A stretch of 64,000 nucleotides of DNA from Rubrobacter aplysinae (GTDB lineage Bacteria; Actinomycetota; Rubrobacteria; Rubrobacterales; Rubrobacteraceae): contig NZ_LEKH01000010.1 in assembly GCF_001029505.1 (NCBI RefSeq), forward strand, positions 55,052 to 119,051, read 5' to 3'. Under the pieces are notes generated by a model, which worked only from the letters and a program-made list of their open reading frames with translations, was not told where the DNA came from and ran no database searches. The translations under genes and the position numbers were made by a program. Shown here piece after piece: positions 8,841 to 18,538 of the stretch. The stretch's first letter is position 1, and every line of letters begins with the position of its first letter.

Positions 8841-9371
8841 CTACTCGGGCGTATCGCGCGGGTCGTCGGGCTCCGGCGGGCGCACCACGACCTTCCCCTC
8901 TTCTACCTCCACCTCGGGGACGTGTTCGAGGGTAAACGGCACGAGCGTTTCCGTAGCCTCTTCGGCATCTGAAAGTATGACGAGGATCTCGTGCGCCGGA
9001 GTGTCAAAGACCTCGGAGACGGAGCCGACTCTCTCTCCAGACTCCGTAAAGGCTGCCAGGCCGACGAGGTCCTGGACGTAGAACTCCTCCTCCCCGGTGC
9101 CGTCCAGCTCGGAACGGTCGAGGATGAGCTCTTCGGAGCGCAGGACCTCCGCCTCCTCCCGGTTGCCGACTCCTTCGAGATCCAGCAGGAAACCTTTGCC
9201 GGTCTCCCGGCTTTCGAGGATGCGGCGGCGTCCACCACCGACGAACGGCTCCACACCTTCCCGGAGGTGACGGCCGGTGCCAGCCGGACGTACCCGGATC
9301 GTGCCCCGCACCCCGTGCGGAGGACCGACGAAACCGATAACTATCGGGTTCCGGGGCTCGGATCGCTCCAC
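8841..9371 (-). CDS. rimM: 16S rRNA processing protein RimM
   Basis: Binds S19 and assists maturation of the 30S head. The N-terminal domain starts IVIGFVGPPHGVRGTIRVRP, and the PRC-barrel begins near EEFYVQDLVGLAAFTESGERVG (residues 98-119). The C-terminus is acidic. Length 176 is normal. It sits between khpA and trmD with a gap of only four bases to khpA, in the classic rpsP-khpA-rimM-trmD-rplS cluster. Confidence 0.94.
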   Translation of the reverse strand: MERSEPRNPIVIGFVGPPHGVRGTIRVRPAGTGRHLREGVEPFVGGGRRRILESRETGKGFLLDLEGVGNREEAEVLRSEELILDRSELDGTGEEEFYVQDLVGLAAFTESGERVGSVSEVFDTPAHEILVILSDAEEATETLVPFTLEHVPEVEVEEGKVVVRPPEPDDPRDTPE

Positions 9372-9375
9372 GCGG

Positions 9376-9615
9376 CTAGTCCTTTACCTCCAGGGAGACC
9401 CGCTTGCCGAGCTTTGTAGAAGAGGCCCGTAGGACGGTGCGGATAGACTTGACGACCCGGCCCTGGCGTCCTATTACACGCCCGACGTCGTCCGGCGCGA
9501 CCTTTAGCTCTAGCTCCACCCGCGAGTCCTCTTCCCGGGCGGTAACCTCTACCTCGTCCGGCTGCTCGACCAGGGAACGAGCCAGAAACAGCAGCAGGGT
9601 CTCAAGACGCTCCAT
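9376..9615 (-). CDS. khpA: KH-domain RNA-binding protein KhpA
   Basis: A 79-residue single KH domain protein (YlqC family). The GxxG loop that contacts RNA is VIGRQGRVVKSIRTVLRAS. It lies between rpsP and rimM as in most Gram-positive bacteria. In Streptococcus KhpA pairs with KhpB (Jag) to bind RNA and affect cell division; whether that holds here is inference. Confidence 0.93.
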   Translation of the reverse strand: MERLETLLLFLARSLVEQPDEVEVTAREEDSRVELELKVAPDDVGRVIGRQGRVVKSIRTVLRASSTKLGKRVSLEVKD

Positions 9616-9634
9616 CGGTCAGAGGGCCCGGAGC

Positions 9635-9877
9635 CTACAGCGCGCCGGAGATCTCGAGGATCTTGCGCGCCTGATGGCTCGGCTGCGCGCCCCGCGAGAG
9701 CCACAGCTTTGCCCGCTCGATGTCAACCTCGATGTCGGAGGGGTTCGTCTGGGGGTTGTACGTTCCGATACGCTCTATGGAGCGGCCGTCACGCGGGCTC
9801 TTGGAATCCGCGACCACCAGCCGGTAGAATGGGTCCTTCTTGGAGCCGTGCCTCGCCAGCCTTATCTTTACCGCCAT
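9635..9877 (-). CDS. rpsP: 30S ribosomal protein S16
   Basis: The 80-residue protein starts AVKIRLARHGSKKDPFYRLVVAD and continues RIGTYNPQTNPSDIEV, both hallmarks of S16, an early 30S assembly protein. It lies 48 bases after ffh and 19 bases before khpA. Full length with no insertions. Confidence 0.97.
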   Translation of the reverse strand: MAVKIRLARHGSKKDPFYRLVVADSKSPRDGRSIERIGTYNPQTNPSDIEVDIERAKLWLSRGAQPSHQARKILEISGAL

Positions 9878-9925
9878 GCTCTCACCTCTCTGCTTTGTTT
9901 GCTACTTTTCTGGTTACCCTGTTGC

Positions 9926-11386
9926 CTACTTGCGGGAGCGCTGGCGCTTCTTGCCGCCTTTCCCGCCTTTGCGGTTGTTACCGCCCTTGCCGCTACCGCC
10001 GCCGTTGCCGCTATTACCACCCTGGCCCCCCTGGCCTCCCTGGGGGAGACCCTTCATCATGCCGGGAGGCAGCCCGGCCTGGGCGCCTTTACCGCCCTTG
10101 CCGCCCATCTGCTTCATCATCTTCTGCATCTCGGAGAACTGCTTGATGAGCTTCTGTACGTCCTGCTGGGTAGAGCCGGAGCCGCGCGCAATCCTACGCG
10201 TCCGGCTCGGGTTCTGCAACAGCTTGGGGTTGCGCCGCTCGGCGGTCGTCATGGAGGTTATCATAGCCTCCACGCGGCCGAGCATATTGTCGTCTATCTG
10301 TACGTCTTTTAGCTGCTTGCCCATGCCCGGGATCATGCTCATCAGCCCCGATAGCGGGCCCATCTTCTTGATCATCTGCATCTGCGAGAGAAAGTCCTCG
10401 AAGGTGAACTTCCCGGCCATGAGCTTCTTTGACTGCTCCTCGGCCTCGTCCTGATCCATCTCGGTCTCGGCCTTCTCGATGAGCGTCAAGACGTCGCCCA
10501 TGCCGAGTATCCGCCCGGCCATCCGATCCGGGTAGAAGTAGTCGAACTCACTCATCTTCTCGCCCTCGGAGGCGAACTTGACCGGGCGGCCCGTGACCTG
10601 CACCACGGAAAGAGCAGCGCCGCCACGGGCGTCGCCGTCGAGCTTCGTGAGGACCATGCCGTCGAAGTCGGTGTAGCCCTGGAACTCCTGCGCAACCTCT
10701 ACGGAGTTCTGGCCTGTGACCACGTCCAGCACCAGTAGCACGGAGGTAGGCTTCGTCACGGCGCGAACCCGCTTGAGCTCCTCCATCATCTCCTCGTCCA
10801 TGACCTGCCTACCCGCGGTGTCCACGATGGCGAAGTCGTAGCCCTCGTCCTTTGCGGCCTTGACGCCGCGCCCGGCAACCTCGTCTGGCTTGGGGTCGGT
10901 GCCCTCGGAGTAGACGGGGACGCCGAGCTCCTTGCCAATCTGCTCTAGCTGCTCGATCGCCGCCGGGCGGTATGTATCGCAGGCGACTAGGTACGGGTGC
11001 TTGCCCTGCTTTCTAGCGAAAAGCGCGAGCTTTCCGGCGGTGGTCGTCTTGCCGTGGCCGTTTAGGCCTTCGAGCATCACGACCGTCGGCGGGTTGGAGG
11101 CGTAGGTGAGCTTGCTCGCCTGGCCGCCCATGAGGTTCGTAAGCTCCTCGTCCACGATCTTGACGATCTGCTGCCCCGGCGAGAGAGCCTTGGAGACCTC
11201 CGCACCGGTCGCCCGCTCGCGCACGTTGCCGACGAACTCCTTTACGACGGCGTAGTTCACGGCCGCCTCGAGGAGCGCCATCCGGATCTCGCGCGTTACC
11301 TTCTTGACCTGGTCCTCGGTGAGGTTGCCGCTGCTGCGAACCCCGTCGAGCGCCGTGTTTAGCCTCTCGCCTAGCGTCTCAAACAT
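9926..11386 (-). CDS. ffh: Signal recognition particle GTPase Ffh
   Basis: Targets nascent membrane proteins to FtsY. The NG domain holds LNGHGKTTTAGKLA, DTAGRQ and TKLDGDARGG; the Met-rich M domain (from about residue 300) contains MIKKMGPLSGLMSMIPGM and RRIARGSGST for signal-peptide and 4.5S RNA binding. The last 45 residues are a Gly/Lys/Asn-rich basic tail, longer than in many homologues. It starts three bases after ftsY ends, so receptor and SRP GTPase are cotranscribed. No SRP RNA gene was recognised in the window. Confidence 0.97.
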   Translation of the reverse strand: MFETLGERLNTALDGVRSSGNLTEDQVKKVTREIRMALLEAAVNYAVVKEFVGNVRERATGAEVSKALSPGQQIVKIVDEELTNLMGGQASKLTYASNPPTVVMLEGLNGHGKTTTAGKLALFARKQGKHPYLVACDTYRPAAIEQLEQIGKELGVPVYSEGTDPKPDEVAGRGVKAAKDEGYDFAIVDTAGRQVMDEEMMEELKRVRAVTKPTSVLLVLDVVTGQNSVEVAQEFQGYTDFDGMVLTKLDGDARGGAALSVVQVTGRPVKFASEGEKMSEFDYFYPDRMAGRILGMGDVLTLIEKAETEMDQDEAEEQSKKLMAGKFTFEDFLSQMQMIKKMGPLSGLMSMIPGMGKQLKDVQIDDNMLGRVEAMITSMTTAERRNPKLLQNPSRTRRIARGSGSTQQDVQKLIKQFSEMQKMMKQMGGKGGKGAQAGLPPGMMKGLPQGGQGGQGGNSGNGGGSGKGGNNRKGGKGGKKRQRSRK

Positions 11387-11389
11387 ATG

Positions 11390-12763
11390 TTATAGGTCTC
11401 CAAACAAGGCTTCGGCGAACTCCCGCGCCTCGAACGGGTGCAGGTCGCCGACCTTCTCGCCGACCGAGATCAGCTTTATGGGAACCCCGATCTCGTTCGC
11501 TATCGCCAGTGCTATGCCGCCTTTCGCCGTGCCGTCCAGCTTCGTAAGTATAATCCCCGTAACCCCGACGGACTCGTGGAACATCTTCGCCTGCCTAAGT
11601 CCGTTCTGGCCCGTCGTCGCGTCCACGGACATCAGGGTCTCATGCGGCGCGCCGGGCATCTGCCGCCCTATGACCCGCTCCACCTTCTCTAGCTCGGCCA
11701 TCAGGTTCGATTTCGTGTGCAGCCGCCCGGCGGTGTCTATCAGCAGCACGTCCGTGCCGGTGCGCTTGGCCTCCTCGACCGAGTCGTGGGCGACGGCTGC
11801 GGCGTCGGCGCCGCGTTGGCGGGACACTACCGGTGTTCCGGTGCGCTCACCCCAGGTCTGGAGCTGCTCTATCGCGGCGGCCCGGAAGGTGTCGCCGGCG
11901 GCGAACATCACCTTGCCCGGCAAGAACTCGGACATCTTGCCAATCGTGGTCGTCTTGCCGGTGCCATTCACGCCGACCATGAGGATGACGCTCGGCTCGT
12001 GGGAGATGTCGAGCTCGACCGGGGCATCGAGCATCTTCGTGGCGCGCTCGATCATGAGCTCGCGCAGCTCGCCGCCGCTGGTGATGTTGCGCTCCAGCGC
12101 CTCCTGCTCCAGCTCACCGACGAGCTTCGCGGTCGTGGTCACGCCGACGTCGGACTGGATCAGGATCTCCTCCACCCGCTCCCAGAACTCCTCGTCCTCG
12201 ACGTCCTTGAACTCGGCGACAGCCGCGTTTAGCTGACCGACGACCGACTCCCGACTCCGCCGCAGACCGCTCCGCAACCGGCCGAACCAGCTGCCTCTGC
12301 CATCGTCGGCGGGCACCTCTTGCGCCGGCTCTTCCTCTTCGACGACCGGCTCCCCGGGCTCCGCCTCGAACCGGGGGAGCTCCGCAGGCTCTTCCTCTGG
12401 CTCCTCCTCCGGTACGACCTCCGGCTCCGCCAAGGTCGTATCCTCTTCCGAGAGCTCCTCTTCCGGAGCTTCCTCCGCGCGCCCGGGCTCCGAGGTGTCC
12501 CCGGCAATTCCGGGCTCTTCGGGGGGAGGCTCTTCCACGGGAGCCTCTTCTGCTGGAAGTTCTTCTGCTGGAAGTTCTTCTGCTGGAAGTTCTTCGGGCG
12601 GGGGCTCTACCTCCGCAGCCGCGACCTCTTCCGAGCCGGGGGCGGGGGCTTGATCCGTGATCTCTTCCGGGTCGGTCGCCTGCTCCCGAGACTCCTCGAC
12701 GGTCCCGGACTCTTCGTCTCTATTCTTCTTGCGCTTGAAGAGGTCGCGCCAGGATCGAGCCAT
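11390..12763 (-). CDS. ftsY: SRP receptor FtsY with long acidic repeat domain
   Basis: Membrane-associated GTPase partner of Ffh. The C-terminal 300 residues are the NG domain (GVNGTGKTTTIGKM, DTAGRLHTKSNL, TKLDGTAKGG). The first 150 residues are an acidic A domain of E, P and A, including a pentapeptide ELPAE repeated three times, encoded by exact 15-base DNA repeats. Such acidic domains mediate membrane association in actinobacteria and E. coli but vary in sequence. Ten bases separate it from smc upstream. Confidence 0.96.
   Translation of the reverse strand: MARSWRDLFKRKKNRDEESGTVEESREQATDPEEITDQAPAPGSEEVAAAEVEPPPEELPAEELPAEELPAEEAPVEEPPPEEPGIAGDTSEPGRAEEAPEEELSEEDTTLAEPEVVPEEEPEEEPAELPRFEAEPGEPVVEEEEPAQEVPADDGRGSWFGRLRSGLRRSRESVVGQLNAAVAEFKDVEDEEFWERVEEILIQSDVGVTTTAKLVGELEQEALERNITSGGELRELMIERATKMLDAPVELDISHEPSVILMVGVNGTGKTTTIGKMSEFLPGKVMFAAGDTFRAAAIEQLQTWGERTGTPVVSRQRGADAAAVAHDSVEEAKRTGTDVLLIDTAGRLHTKSNLMAELEKVERVIGRQMPGAPHETLMSVDATTGQNGLRQAKMFHESVGVTGIILTKLDGTAKGGIALAIANEIGVPIKLISVGEKVGDLHPFEAREFAEALFGDL
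12549..12593. repeat. Three exact 15-base repeats inside ftsY
   Basis: The plus-strand unit TCTGCTGGAAGTTCT occurs three times in tandem at 12549, 12564 and 12579. It encodes a pentapeptide repeat in the acidic N-terminal domain of FtsY, so copy number can change without breaking the frame. Confidence 0.9.
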
Positions 12764-12773
12764 GAAAGTCTTT

Positions 12774-15700
12774 CTACTCTCCAGATAAACGCTTGGATAC
12801 TACAGCAGTGGCTCCGCTGGCCTCCTGGGTGACGCCGTAGAGCACGTCCGCCGCCGCCATCGTCCGCTTCTGGTGGGTCACGAGCAGGAACTGGCCGGTG
12901 GACCGATACGAGTCTACCACAGAGAGGAATCGCGCCAGATTCAGGTCGTCGAGCGCGGCCTCGGCCTCATCCAGGATGCAGAAGGCTCCCGCGTCGGCCG
13001 AATCACCCGCCGACTCGTGCCCGGTCCGGCTCAGGAATATGGCGAACAGGAAAGACAGCGCCAAAAGCGAACGCTCGCCGCCGGAGAGCACGTTCAGCGG
13101 CCGGTGCCCCCGGCGGCCGAGCCGGATGCCGATCTCCACCCCGTCCTCAGATAGCGAGAGCTCGCCCGCGGAGCCCTCCATCATCCGGGGCACCAGATCC
13201 CCGAACGCCTGCTTTACGCGGGAGAACATCTCGGTGAAGCGGGCCTCTATCTCGTCGTCTATCTCCCGGATCATATCCGCGAGCTCTCCGGCCGCGGCTT
13301 CGGCGTCGGCGCGCTGGGAGGCGACGAACTCGTGGCGCTCGCGTAGCTCGCCTTCTTGGGACAGGGCGAGCAGGTTCACGTCGCCGAAGCGGTTGAGCTT
13401 GCGTGAGAGCCGGGAGCGCTCCGCGCCGGGGTCCGCTTCCCGGTCCAGTTCCTCGTGCTCCCGGCGAGCCGTCTCGAGGTCCGCCCCCCACTCGGAGGAG
13501 ATCTCCTCTTCGGCGGCGGAGACGGACTCCTCGGCGCGGGAGAGCTCGTCGCGCAGGCGCTGTACGCCGGCCCGGGCGGTCGCCAGCTCCGAGGCGAGCC
13601 CCGTCCTATGGCCGGAGATCTCGTCCCGCTCCTCCGCCGCCTTACGGCGCCCTTCCGCCAGCTCGTCGCGGCGCTCCCGCAGGGCGGCGAGCCGGGAACG
13701 CGCGGCCTCTAGAGTGGCGCCGCCCGCCTCCACGAGCCGGTTGGACACGGCCGCGACGACGGCAAGCTCTTCTCCGGCCCCGCTCTCCGCGCGTCCGAGC
13801 TCGGTGGAGATCCTCGTCCGCCGCTCGCGGCCTTCCCGTAACGCCTCCTCTGTGCGGGACAGGCGATGCTGTATCTCCGCGGCCGCGGAACGGGCCTCCT
13901 CCTCGGTCGAGGCCGCGGCTTCGAGTTTTTGTCTCGCCGCCTCCCCCGCGCGATCCGCCTCTCTCAGGCTCTCCTCGGCGGTGGAGATCTCCCGGTCCAG
14001 CCTCTCCGTCTCCTGCCGGCGGGCCACCAGGCGCTCGCGTTCCCGCTGCAGCCGCTCCAGACGACGCGAGGCGCCCGAGGTGATGGCGCGCACGGCGCGC
14101 TCCGCGCGCTCGGCCAGGGAATCGGCGGCGGACACGTCGCGGGCGGCCGCCGCAGCCCGGTCGGACACGGCCGTGATCTCCGACCTCAAGGCCTCTAGGC
14201 TTTTCTCGGGGCCTTCGCGTAGCGCCTGCAGGCGTTGTTTCTCGGCCTCTAGCCGGGCGCCCCGCACGAACTCGCCGTCCTCGGCGTCTCCGGCACGCGG
14301 GAGGTGGCTCGCGCTGGTGCGGGTCAGCCGCAGCCCCTCGCGGGTCACGGTTACGTGTCCGTTCTCCGGCAGGTCCACCCGGGGATGGTCCACGACGTAG
14401 ATGCCGGCCAGCAACCGCCGGAGCGGCTCGCCGCGCTCGGGGTCCAGGATCTCCACGCAATCCGTGAGCGGTTTCCCCGCGCCGTCCGAGCCGTTCACCG
14501 GGCTCGCGTCCAGCCTGACCGCCACGGTCTCATCCCCCTCCAGCAGGGAGATCGCCTCCTCCACGTCGCGGGCGAGCGCGCCGTCGGCGATCTCACCCAG
14601 AGCGGCCTGCACCGCGTTCTCGAAGCCGGGCCGGGCCCTGAGCACCTCGTGTAGCCGGGTGGTGTCCCGCGCCTCGCGCTCCCCGGCTCCAGTCGGCGAG
14701 AGGCTCCGGATCACGGCCTCCGCACGCCCGGTCACCGCGTCCAGCTCTCCCCGGCGCTTGCTGACCCGGGATGAAAGCTCCTCGGCCCGCCCGCGCAGGG
14801 ACCCGGCTCTGTCCCCGATCTCCTTTAGCTGCGCGCGATTCTCTCCGCGAAGCCGCCCCTCCAGCGTGGGCACGGCCTCGGAGATCCCGCGCAGCTCTTC
14901 CTCGTCCGGCGCCTTGCGCGAGCCCTCACCGACCGCCCCGGCGGCGCTCTTGTCCCGGCGCGATCTCAGCGTCCCGAGGTCCCGCTTGGCCCGGGACGAG
15001 CGGCTCTCGGCGTCGGCCCTCTCTTCTCTGGCCCGGGAGAGCTCGGTCCGACGCTCTTCAAGCTCCGCCTGCCGTGCCGACAGCTCCTCCTGAGCCGCCG
15101 AAGCCTCCTCTTCGAGACCACCCAGCGCGGCCTCGATCCGCTCCATCTCCTGCCGCAGCCGCCCCGAGAGCCGGGCGCGCTCGGCCTCCGCGCGGCGAGC
15201 CTCCTGGAGCCCGAACCTGGCCCGCTCCGCCCTCAAAGATCCTCGCTGCAGACCTTCCGAGGCGTCCTCCAGGGACCTTATCCAGGACTCCAGCTCCCGG
15301 GAGCGTGTGTCGAGCTCGCCAAGCCTCTCCTCCGCGGCGACCCGGAGCTCCTCCAGGCCACGCTCCCGGCCTTCCAGCTCGCCCACGAGCTCCTCACCGG
15401 CTGAGAGCTCCTTCCGCTGCTCGTCCAGGCCGTTACTCGCCACCCGGTACAGGTGGGCCAGCGAGACCTTGCGATAGCGGGACTCCAATTCACGATACTC
15501 GCGGGCCGCGACCGCCTCCTGCTCGATGCGCTGTAGCTGCTCCGTGAGACTGGCCTCTAGCTGGCGGCTCTGCTCCAGCCCGGCCTCGGCGCGATCCAGC
15601 CGGCGGCTCGCCGTTACCCGGCGGCGGCGGTACACCCCGAGCCCGGCGGCCTCTTCGAGCGCGTTACGGCAGGCGGCCGCCCCGCCGGTCACGATGGAGT

Positions 15701-16130
15701 CCACCGCCCCCTGCCGCAGGATGCTGTGGTGCCCGATACCGAGCTCGCCCGCGACGGAGCGCACGTCGGCCAGCCGGGATCGGGAGCCGTTGATCCTGTA
15801 CTCCGAATCCCCCTCACGCGTGATGCGCCGGGTGAGAGAGACCTCCCGGTACGGCAGGGAGATGGTGCCGGCGGAGTTGTCCAGCGCCAGCGTCACCTCT
15901 GCGACCCGCGCCCCCGAAAGCGAGTCCGATCCCGAGAAGATCAAATCAGACATCCCCCCGGCCCGCAGCAGCCCCGGACGCTGCTCTCCGAGCGCGAAGA
16001 GCACCGCGTCTGTAACGTTGCTCTTGCCCGAGCCGTTCGGCCCGACTATCGCGGTCACCCCGCCTTCGAGCGGCATCCTTACAGGGTTTGCGAAGGTCTT
16101 GAAGCCCTTGATGTAGATCGCGGTCAGCAC
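12774..16130 (-). CDS. smc: Chromosome condensation ATPase SMC
   Basis: SMC homodimer component of chromosome organisation. The N-terminal head has Walker A VGPNGSGKSNVTDAV; two long coiled coils (about 165-430 and 610-900) flank the hinge near residues 430-600; the C-terminal head has the signature LNVLSGGERSLLALSF and Walker B FCILDEAEAALDD. Length 1118 is slightly short but complete. The start is GTG at 16130. The scpA and scpB partners are not in the window. It is followed by ftsY, an order shared by many Gram-positive bacteria. Confidence 0.96.
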   Translation of the reverse strand: MLTAIYIKGFKTFANPVRMPLEGGVTAIVGPNGSGKSNVTDAVLFALGEQRPGLLRAGGMSDLIFSGSDSLSGARVAEVTLALDNSAGTISLPYREVSLTRRITREGDSEYRINGSRSRLADVRSVAGELGIGHHSILRQGAVDSIVTGGAAACRNALEEAAGLGVYRRRRVTASRRLDRAEAGLEQSRQLEASLTEQLQRIEQEAVAAREYRELESRYRKVSLAHLYRVASNGLDEQRKELSAGEELVGELEGRERGLEELRVAAEERLGELDTRSRELESWIRSLEDASEGLQRGSLRAERARFGLQEARRAEAERARLSGRLRQEMERIEAALGGLEEEASAAQEELSARQAELEERRTELSRAREERADAESRSSRAKRDLGTLRSRRDKSAAGAVGEGSRKAPDEEELRGISEAVPTLEGRLRGENRAQLKEIGDRAGSLRGRAEELSSRVSKRRGELDAVTGRAEAVIRSLSPTGAGEREARDTTRLHEVLRARPGFENAVQAALGEIADGALARDVEEAISLLEGDETVAVRLDASPVNGSDGAGKPLTDCVEILDPERGEPLRRLLAGIYVVDHPRVDLPENGHVTVTREGLRLTRTSASHLPRAGDAEDGEFVRGARLEAEKQRLQALREGPEKSLEALRSEITAVSDRAAAAARDVSAADSLAERAERAVRAITSGASRRLERLQRERERLVARRQETERLDREISTAEESLREADRAGEAARQKLEAAASTEEEARSAAAEIQHRLSRTEEALREGRERRTRISTELGRAESGAGEELAVVAAVSNRLVEAGGATLEAARSRLAALRERRDELAEGRRKAAEERDEISGHRTGLASELATARAGVQRLRDELSRAEESVSAAEEEISSEWGADLETARREHEELDREADPGAERSRLSRKLNRFGDVNLLALSQEGELRERHEFVASQRADAEAAAGELADMIREIDDEIEARFTEMFSRVKQAFGDLVPRMMEGSAGELSLSEDGVEIGIRLGRRGHRPLNVLSGGERSLLALSFLFAIFLSRTGHESAGDSADAGAFCILDEAEAALDDLNLARFLSVVDSYRSTGQFLLVTHQKRTMAAADVLYGVTQEASGATAVVSKRLSGE

Positions 16131-16193
16131 TACCGCGGCATTCTACGCGAAAAGCCGGGCAAATCGAGGCTCACGAGGCTCGGCGGCCGCCAC

Positions 16194-16853
16194 CTAGGCG
16201 CTAACGTGGACCTCGACCGGAGAGGGAGTGGAAGGCTTGAGGCCGAGTATCTCGACCGCGGAGCGGGCTGCGGCCTGCTCGCTCTCTTTTATGGAAGAGC
16301 CCTCCCCGCTCGCCACGTCCTTGCCGCCCACTGAGACGGCGGAGGTAAAGCTCGGGCGGTGGGGTGGTCCCTGCTTGGTCTTGACCCGGTAGGTGGGCCG
16401 CATCCCGTCGGCCTGTAGCGACTCCTGAAGCAGAGTCTTCCAGTCTCTGAGCTCGTCGGTGTCAACCTCCGCGGGATTGAAGATCTCGTCTATCGTGCGG
16501 GCGACGAGCTCCCGGTCGATAAGGTACGCCGCCCCGATTATCGCCTCGACCGTGTCGGCTATTACGGAGTCGTTTATCACCGAGCTGTCTATCTCTTGCT
16601 CGATCCCCTCCTCGCGCCCGACGACGGCCAGAAACGACTTGCGCACCAGGTGCGCCCGGATGCGGGTGAGGTCGCCTTCGAGGAGCTCCGGGTAGCTGTG
16701 GAACACGAGCTGGGCCACCCGGCTATTTAAGATAGAGTCCCCGAGGAACTCCAACCTGCCGTTGGAGTCGTAGGGGTCGGCGACACTCGGGTGTGAGAGT
16801 GAGCGCTGGCGGAGAGGCTCGGGCAGTACGTTTATAAGGTCCTTGATCGCCAT
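16194..16853 (-). CDS. rnc: Ribonuclease III
   Basis: Cleaves double-stranded RNA in rRNA and mRNA processing. The nuclease signature RLEFLGDSIL (residues 32-41) and the second acidic motif VIADTVEAIIGAAYL (about 97-111) carry the metal ligands; the C-terminal dsRNA-binding domain runs from about 145 to 212 (ending AARSAVEILGL). Its loop between the two motifs is shorter than usual. It sits upstream of smc in the common rnc-smc order. Confidence 0.93.
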   Translation of the reverse strand: MAIKDLINVLPEPLRQRSLSHPSVADPYDSNGRLEFLGDSILNSRVAQLVFHSYPELLEGDLTRIRAHLVRKSFLAVVGREEGIEQEIDSSVINDSVIADTVEAIIGAAYLIDRELVARTIDEIFNPAEVDTDELRDWKTLLQESLQADGMRPTYRVKTKQGPPHRPSFTSAVSVGGKDVASGEGSSIKESEQAAARSAVEILGLKPSTPSPVEVHVSA

Positions 16854-16904
16854 CTCTAAACCGACCTCCGGTCTTCCGGGTCTCCGGCCTCGCTCTCCGC
16901 TCTC

Positions 16905-18185
16905 TTAAGGCGCCTCTGTAAAGGCGACGACTACGTTGTGCCCTCCGAACCCCATGGAGTCGGAGACGGCGGCCTTCAGCTCCGGGAGCTCTCTGGCCTC
17001 GTCCAGGACGTAGTCCAGGGGCTCACAGTCCTCAGCCAGGTTCTGCAGGTTTATCGTCGGCGGGACCACCTTGTTCTTCAGTGCCAGGGCGCACATGATC
17101 GCCTCGGTCGCCCCGACCGCGCCGAACGAGTGTCCCGTCATGGACTTGGTCGCCGAGACGGCAGCCTGGGGCATGACGCGGGAGATCGCCTTCGTCTCCG
17201 GCCCGTCTCCGGTCGGGGTGGCGGTGGCGTGGGCGTTGACGTGCCCGATCTCCTCCGCCCCGAGCCCGGAGTCCTCCAGCGCGTGCCGGATGGCCCGCTC
17301 CACGCCCCGGCCCTCTTCGTCCGGGGCGGTGACGTGATAAGCGTCCGTGGAGCGCCCGTAGCCCGAGACGGAGGCTATGGCATCGGCGCCCCGGCGCTCG
17401 GCGTGCTCGGCGCTTTCGAGCACCAGCGCGCCGCCGCCCTCGCTCATGACGAAGCCGTCGCGCTGGGTGTCGAACGGGCGGCTCGCGCCCTTGGGGTCGT
17501 CGTTGTAGGTCGAGATGGCGCGTATGGCGCAGAACCCGGCCATCGAGAGCGGGGTTATGGGAGCCTCGGAGGAGCCGACGATCACCACGTCGGCGTCGCC
17601 CCGCCTTATGAGCTCCAGCCCCTCTGCGACGGCCTCGCCGCCGGTGGCGCAGGCGAGCACCGGGCACTGGGTCGGCCCCTTTGCCCCGAGCGCGATGGCG
17701 AGCTGTCCGGCGGCCATGTTCGGCACCATCATGGTTATAAGGAACGGACTGACGCGGCTCGCGCCCTTCTCGTGCAGGGTCTCGTACTCGCTCTCCCAGG
17801 TAGAGAGGCCGCCGATACCGCTGCCCATTACGATCGCGACCCGCTCCGGGTTGTCCTGAAGAATACCGGTGATCCCGGCCTGATCCGCGGCCTCGATGCC
17901 GGCCGCCACGCCGAACTGGGCGTAGCGGTCCATGCGGCGGGCGTTCTTCTTGCCCAGGAAGTCCACGGGATCGAAGTCCGTGCACTCACCGGCTATGTGA
18001 GACGGGTAGGGAGCGGAGTCGAAGAGCGTGATCTCGCCTATCCCGCTCTTGCCGTGCAGCGCGTCGTCCCAGAAGGTCTCGACCCCGACGCCCAGAGGGG
18101 TAATGGCCCCGGTTCCGGTTATTACCGCGCTGCCGCGACCGGCGCTCGTGGGGCTTCCGTTGCCGCTGTTTCTATCTTCCGTCAC
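16905..18185 (-). CDS. fabF: 3-oxoacyl-ACP synthase II (FabF)
   Basis: Elongates acyl-ACP with malonyl-ACP. The catalytic Cys is in [15 protein letters not shown], and the two histidines are in [13 protein letters not shown] and [15 protein letters not shown]. Translation starts with GTG at 18185, overlapping the acpP stop by four bases (GTGA), so ACP and the condensing enzyme are translationally coupled. It is the last gene of the fab operon. Length 426 is typical. Confidence 0.96.
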   Translation of the reverse strand: MTEDRNSGNGSPTSAGRGSAVITGTGAITPLGVGVETFWDDALHGKSGIGEITLFDSAPYPSHIAGECTDFDPVDFLGKKNARRMDRYAQFGVAAGIEAADQAGITGILQDNPERVAIVMGSGIGGLSTWESEYETLHEKGASRVSPFLITMMVPNMAAGQLAIALGAKGPTQCPVLACATGGEAVAEGLELIRRGDADVVIVGSSEAPITPLSMAGFCAIRAISTYNDDPKGASRPFDTQRDGFVMSEGGGALVLESAEHAERRGADAIASVSGYGRSTDAYHVTAPDEEGRGVERAIRHALEDSGLGAEEIGHVNAHATATPTGDGPETKAISRVMPQAAVSATKSMTGHSFGAVGATEAIMCALALKNKVVPPTINLQNLAEDCEPLDYVLDEARELPELKAAVSDSMGFGGHNVVVAFTEAP

Positions 18186-18427
18186 GCGTTCTGGTGCTCC
18201 ACTACGTACTCGACGGCCTGCTCGACCGTGGTGATCTTCTCGGCGTCCTCGTCCGGGATCTCCATCCCGAACTGCTCCTCTAGCTCCATGATGAGCTCGA
18301 CGAGATCCAGCGAGTCCGCCTCTAGGTCCTCCCTGAAAGAGGCCTCGGGGGTAACCTCACTCTCCTCAACGCCGAGACGATCGACGGTTATCTCCCGGAT
18401 CTTCTCCAGTATCTCTTCGCGCTCCAT
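18182..18427 (-). CDS. acpP: Acyl carrier protein
   Basis: 81-residue acidic four-helix carrier; the phosphopantetheine attachment serine is in [18 protein letters not shown] start it at the ATG 18427 ([12 protein letters not shown]), which gives the standard ACP N-terminus; an upstream in-frame start at 18472 has no family similarity. It overlaps fabF by four bases and lies about 110 bases after fabG. Confidence 0.96.
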   Translation of the reverse strand: MEREEILEKIREITVDRLGVEESEVTPEASFREDLEADSLDLVELIMELEEQFGMEIPDEDAEKITTVEQAVEYVVEHQNA

Positions 18428-18538
18428 AAAAATTCCTCCCAATCTACATACTATCTTCAAGACTGCGCGCACGGCCCGATGATGCGCCTCTGGCTACCCC
18501 ACCGCCCGAACACGAGCCAGTGTAAACCGAAGAATAAC

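Noticed and set aside
12898..14400. A 500-codon open frame on the plus strand opposite smc
   Set aside because: It is antisense to the well-supported smc coiled coil; its protein is made almost only of S, R, A and P, as expected from a GC-rich shadow frame, and it has no ribosome site.
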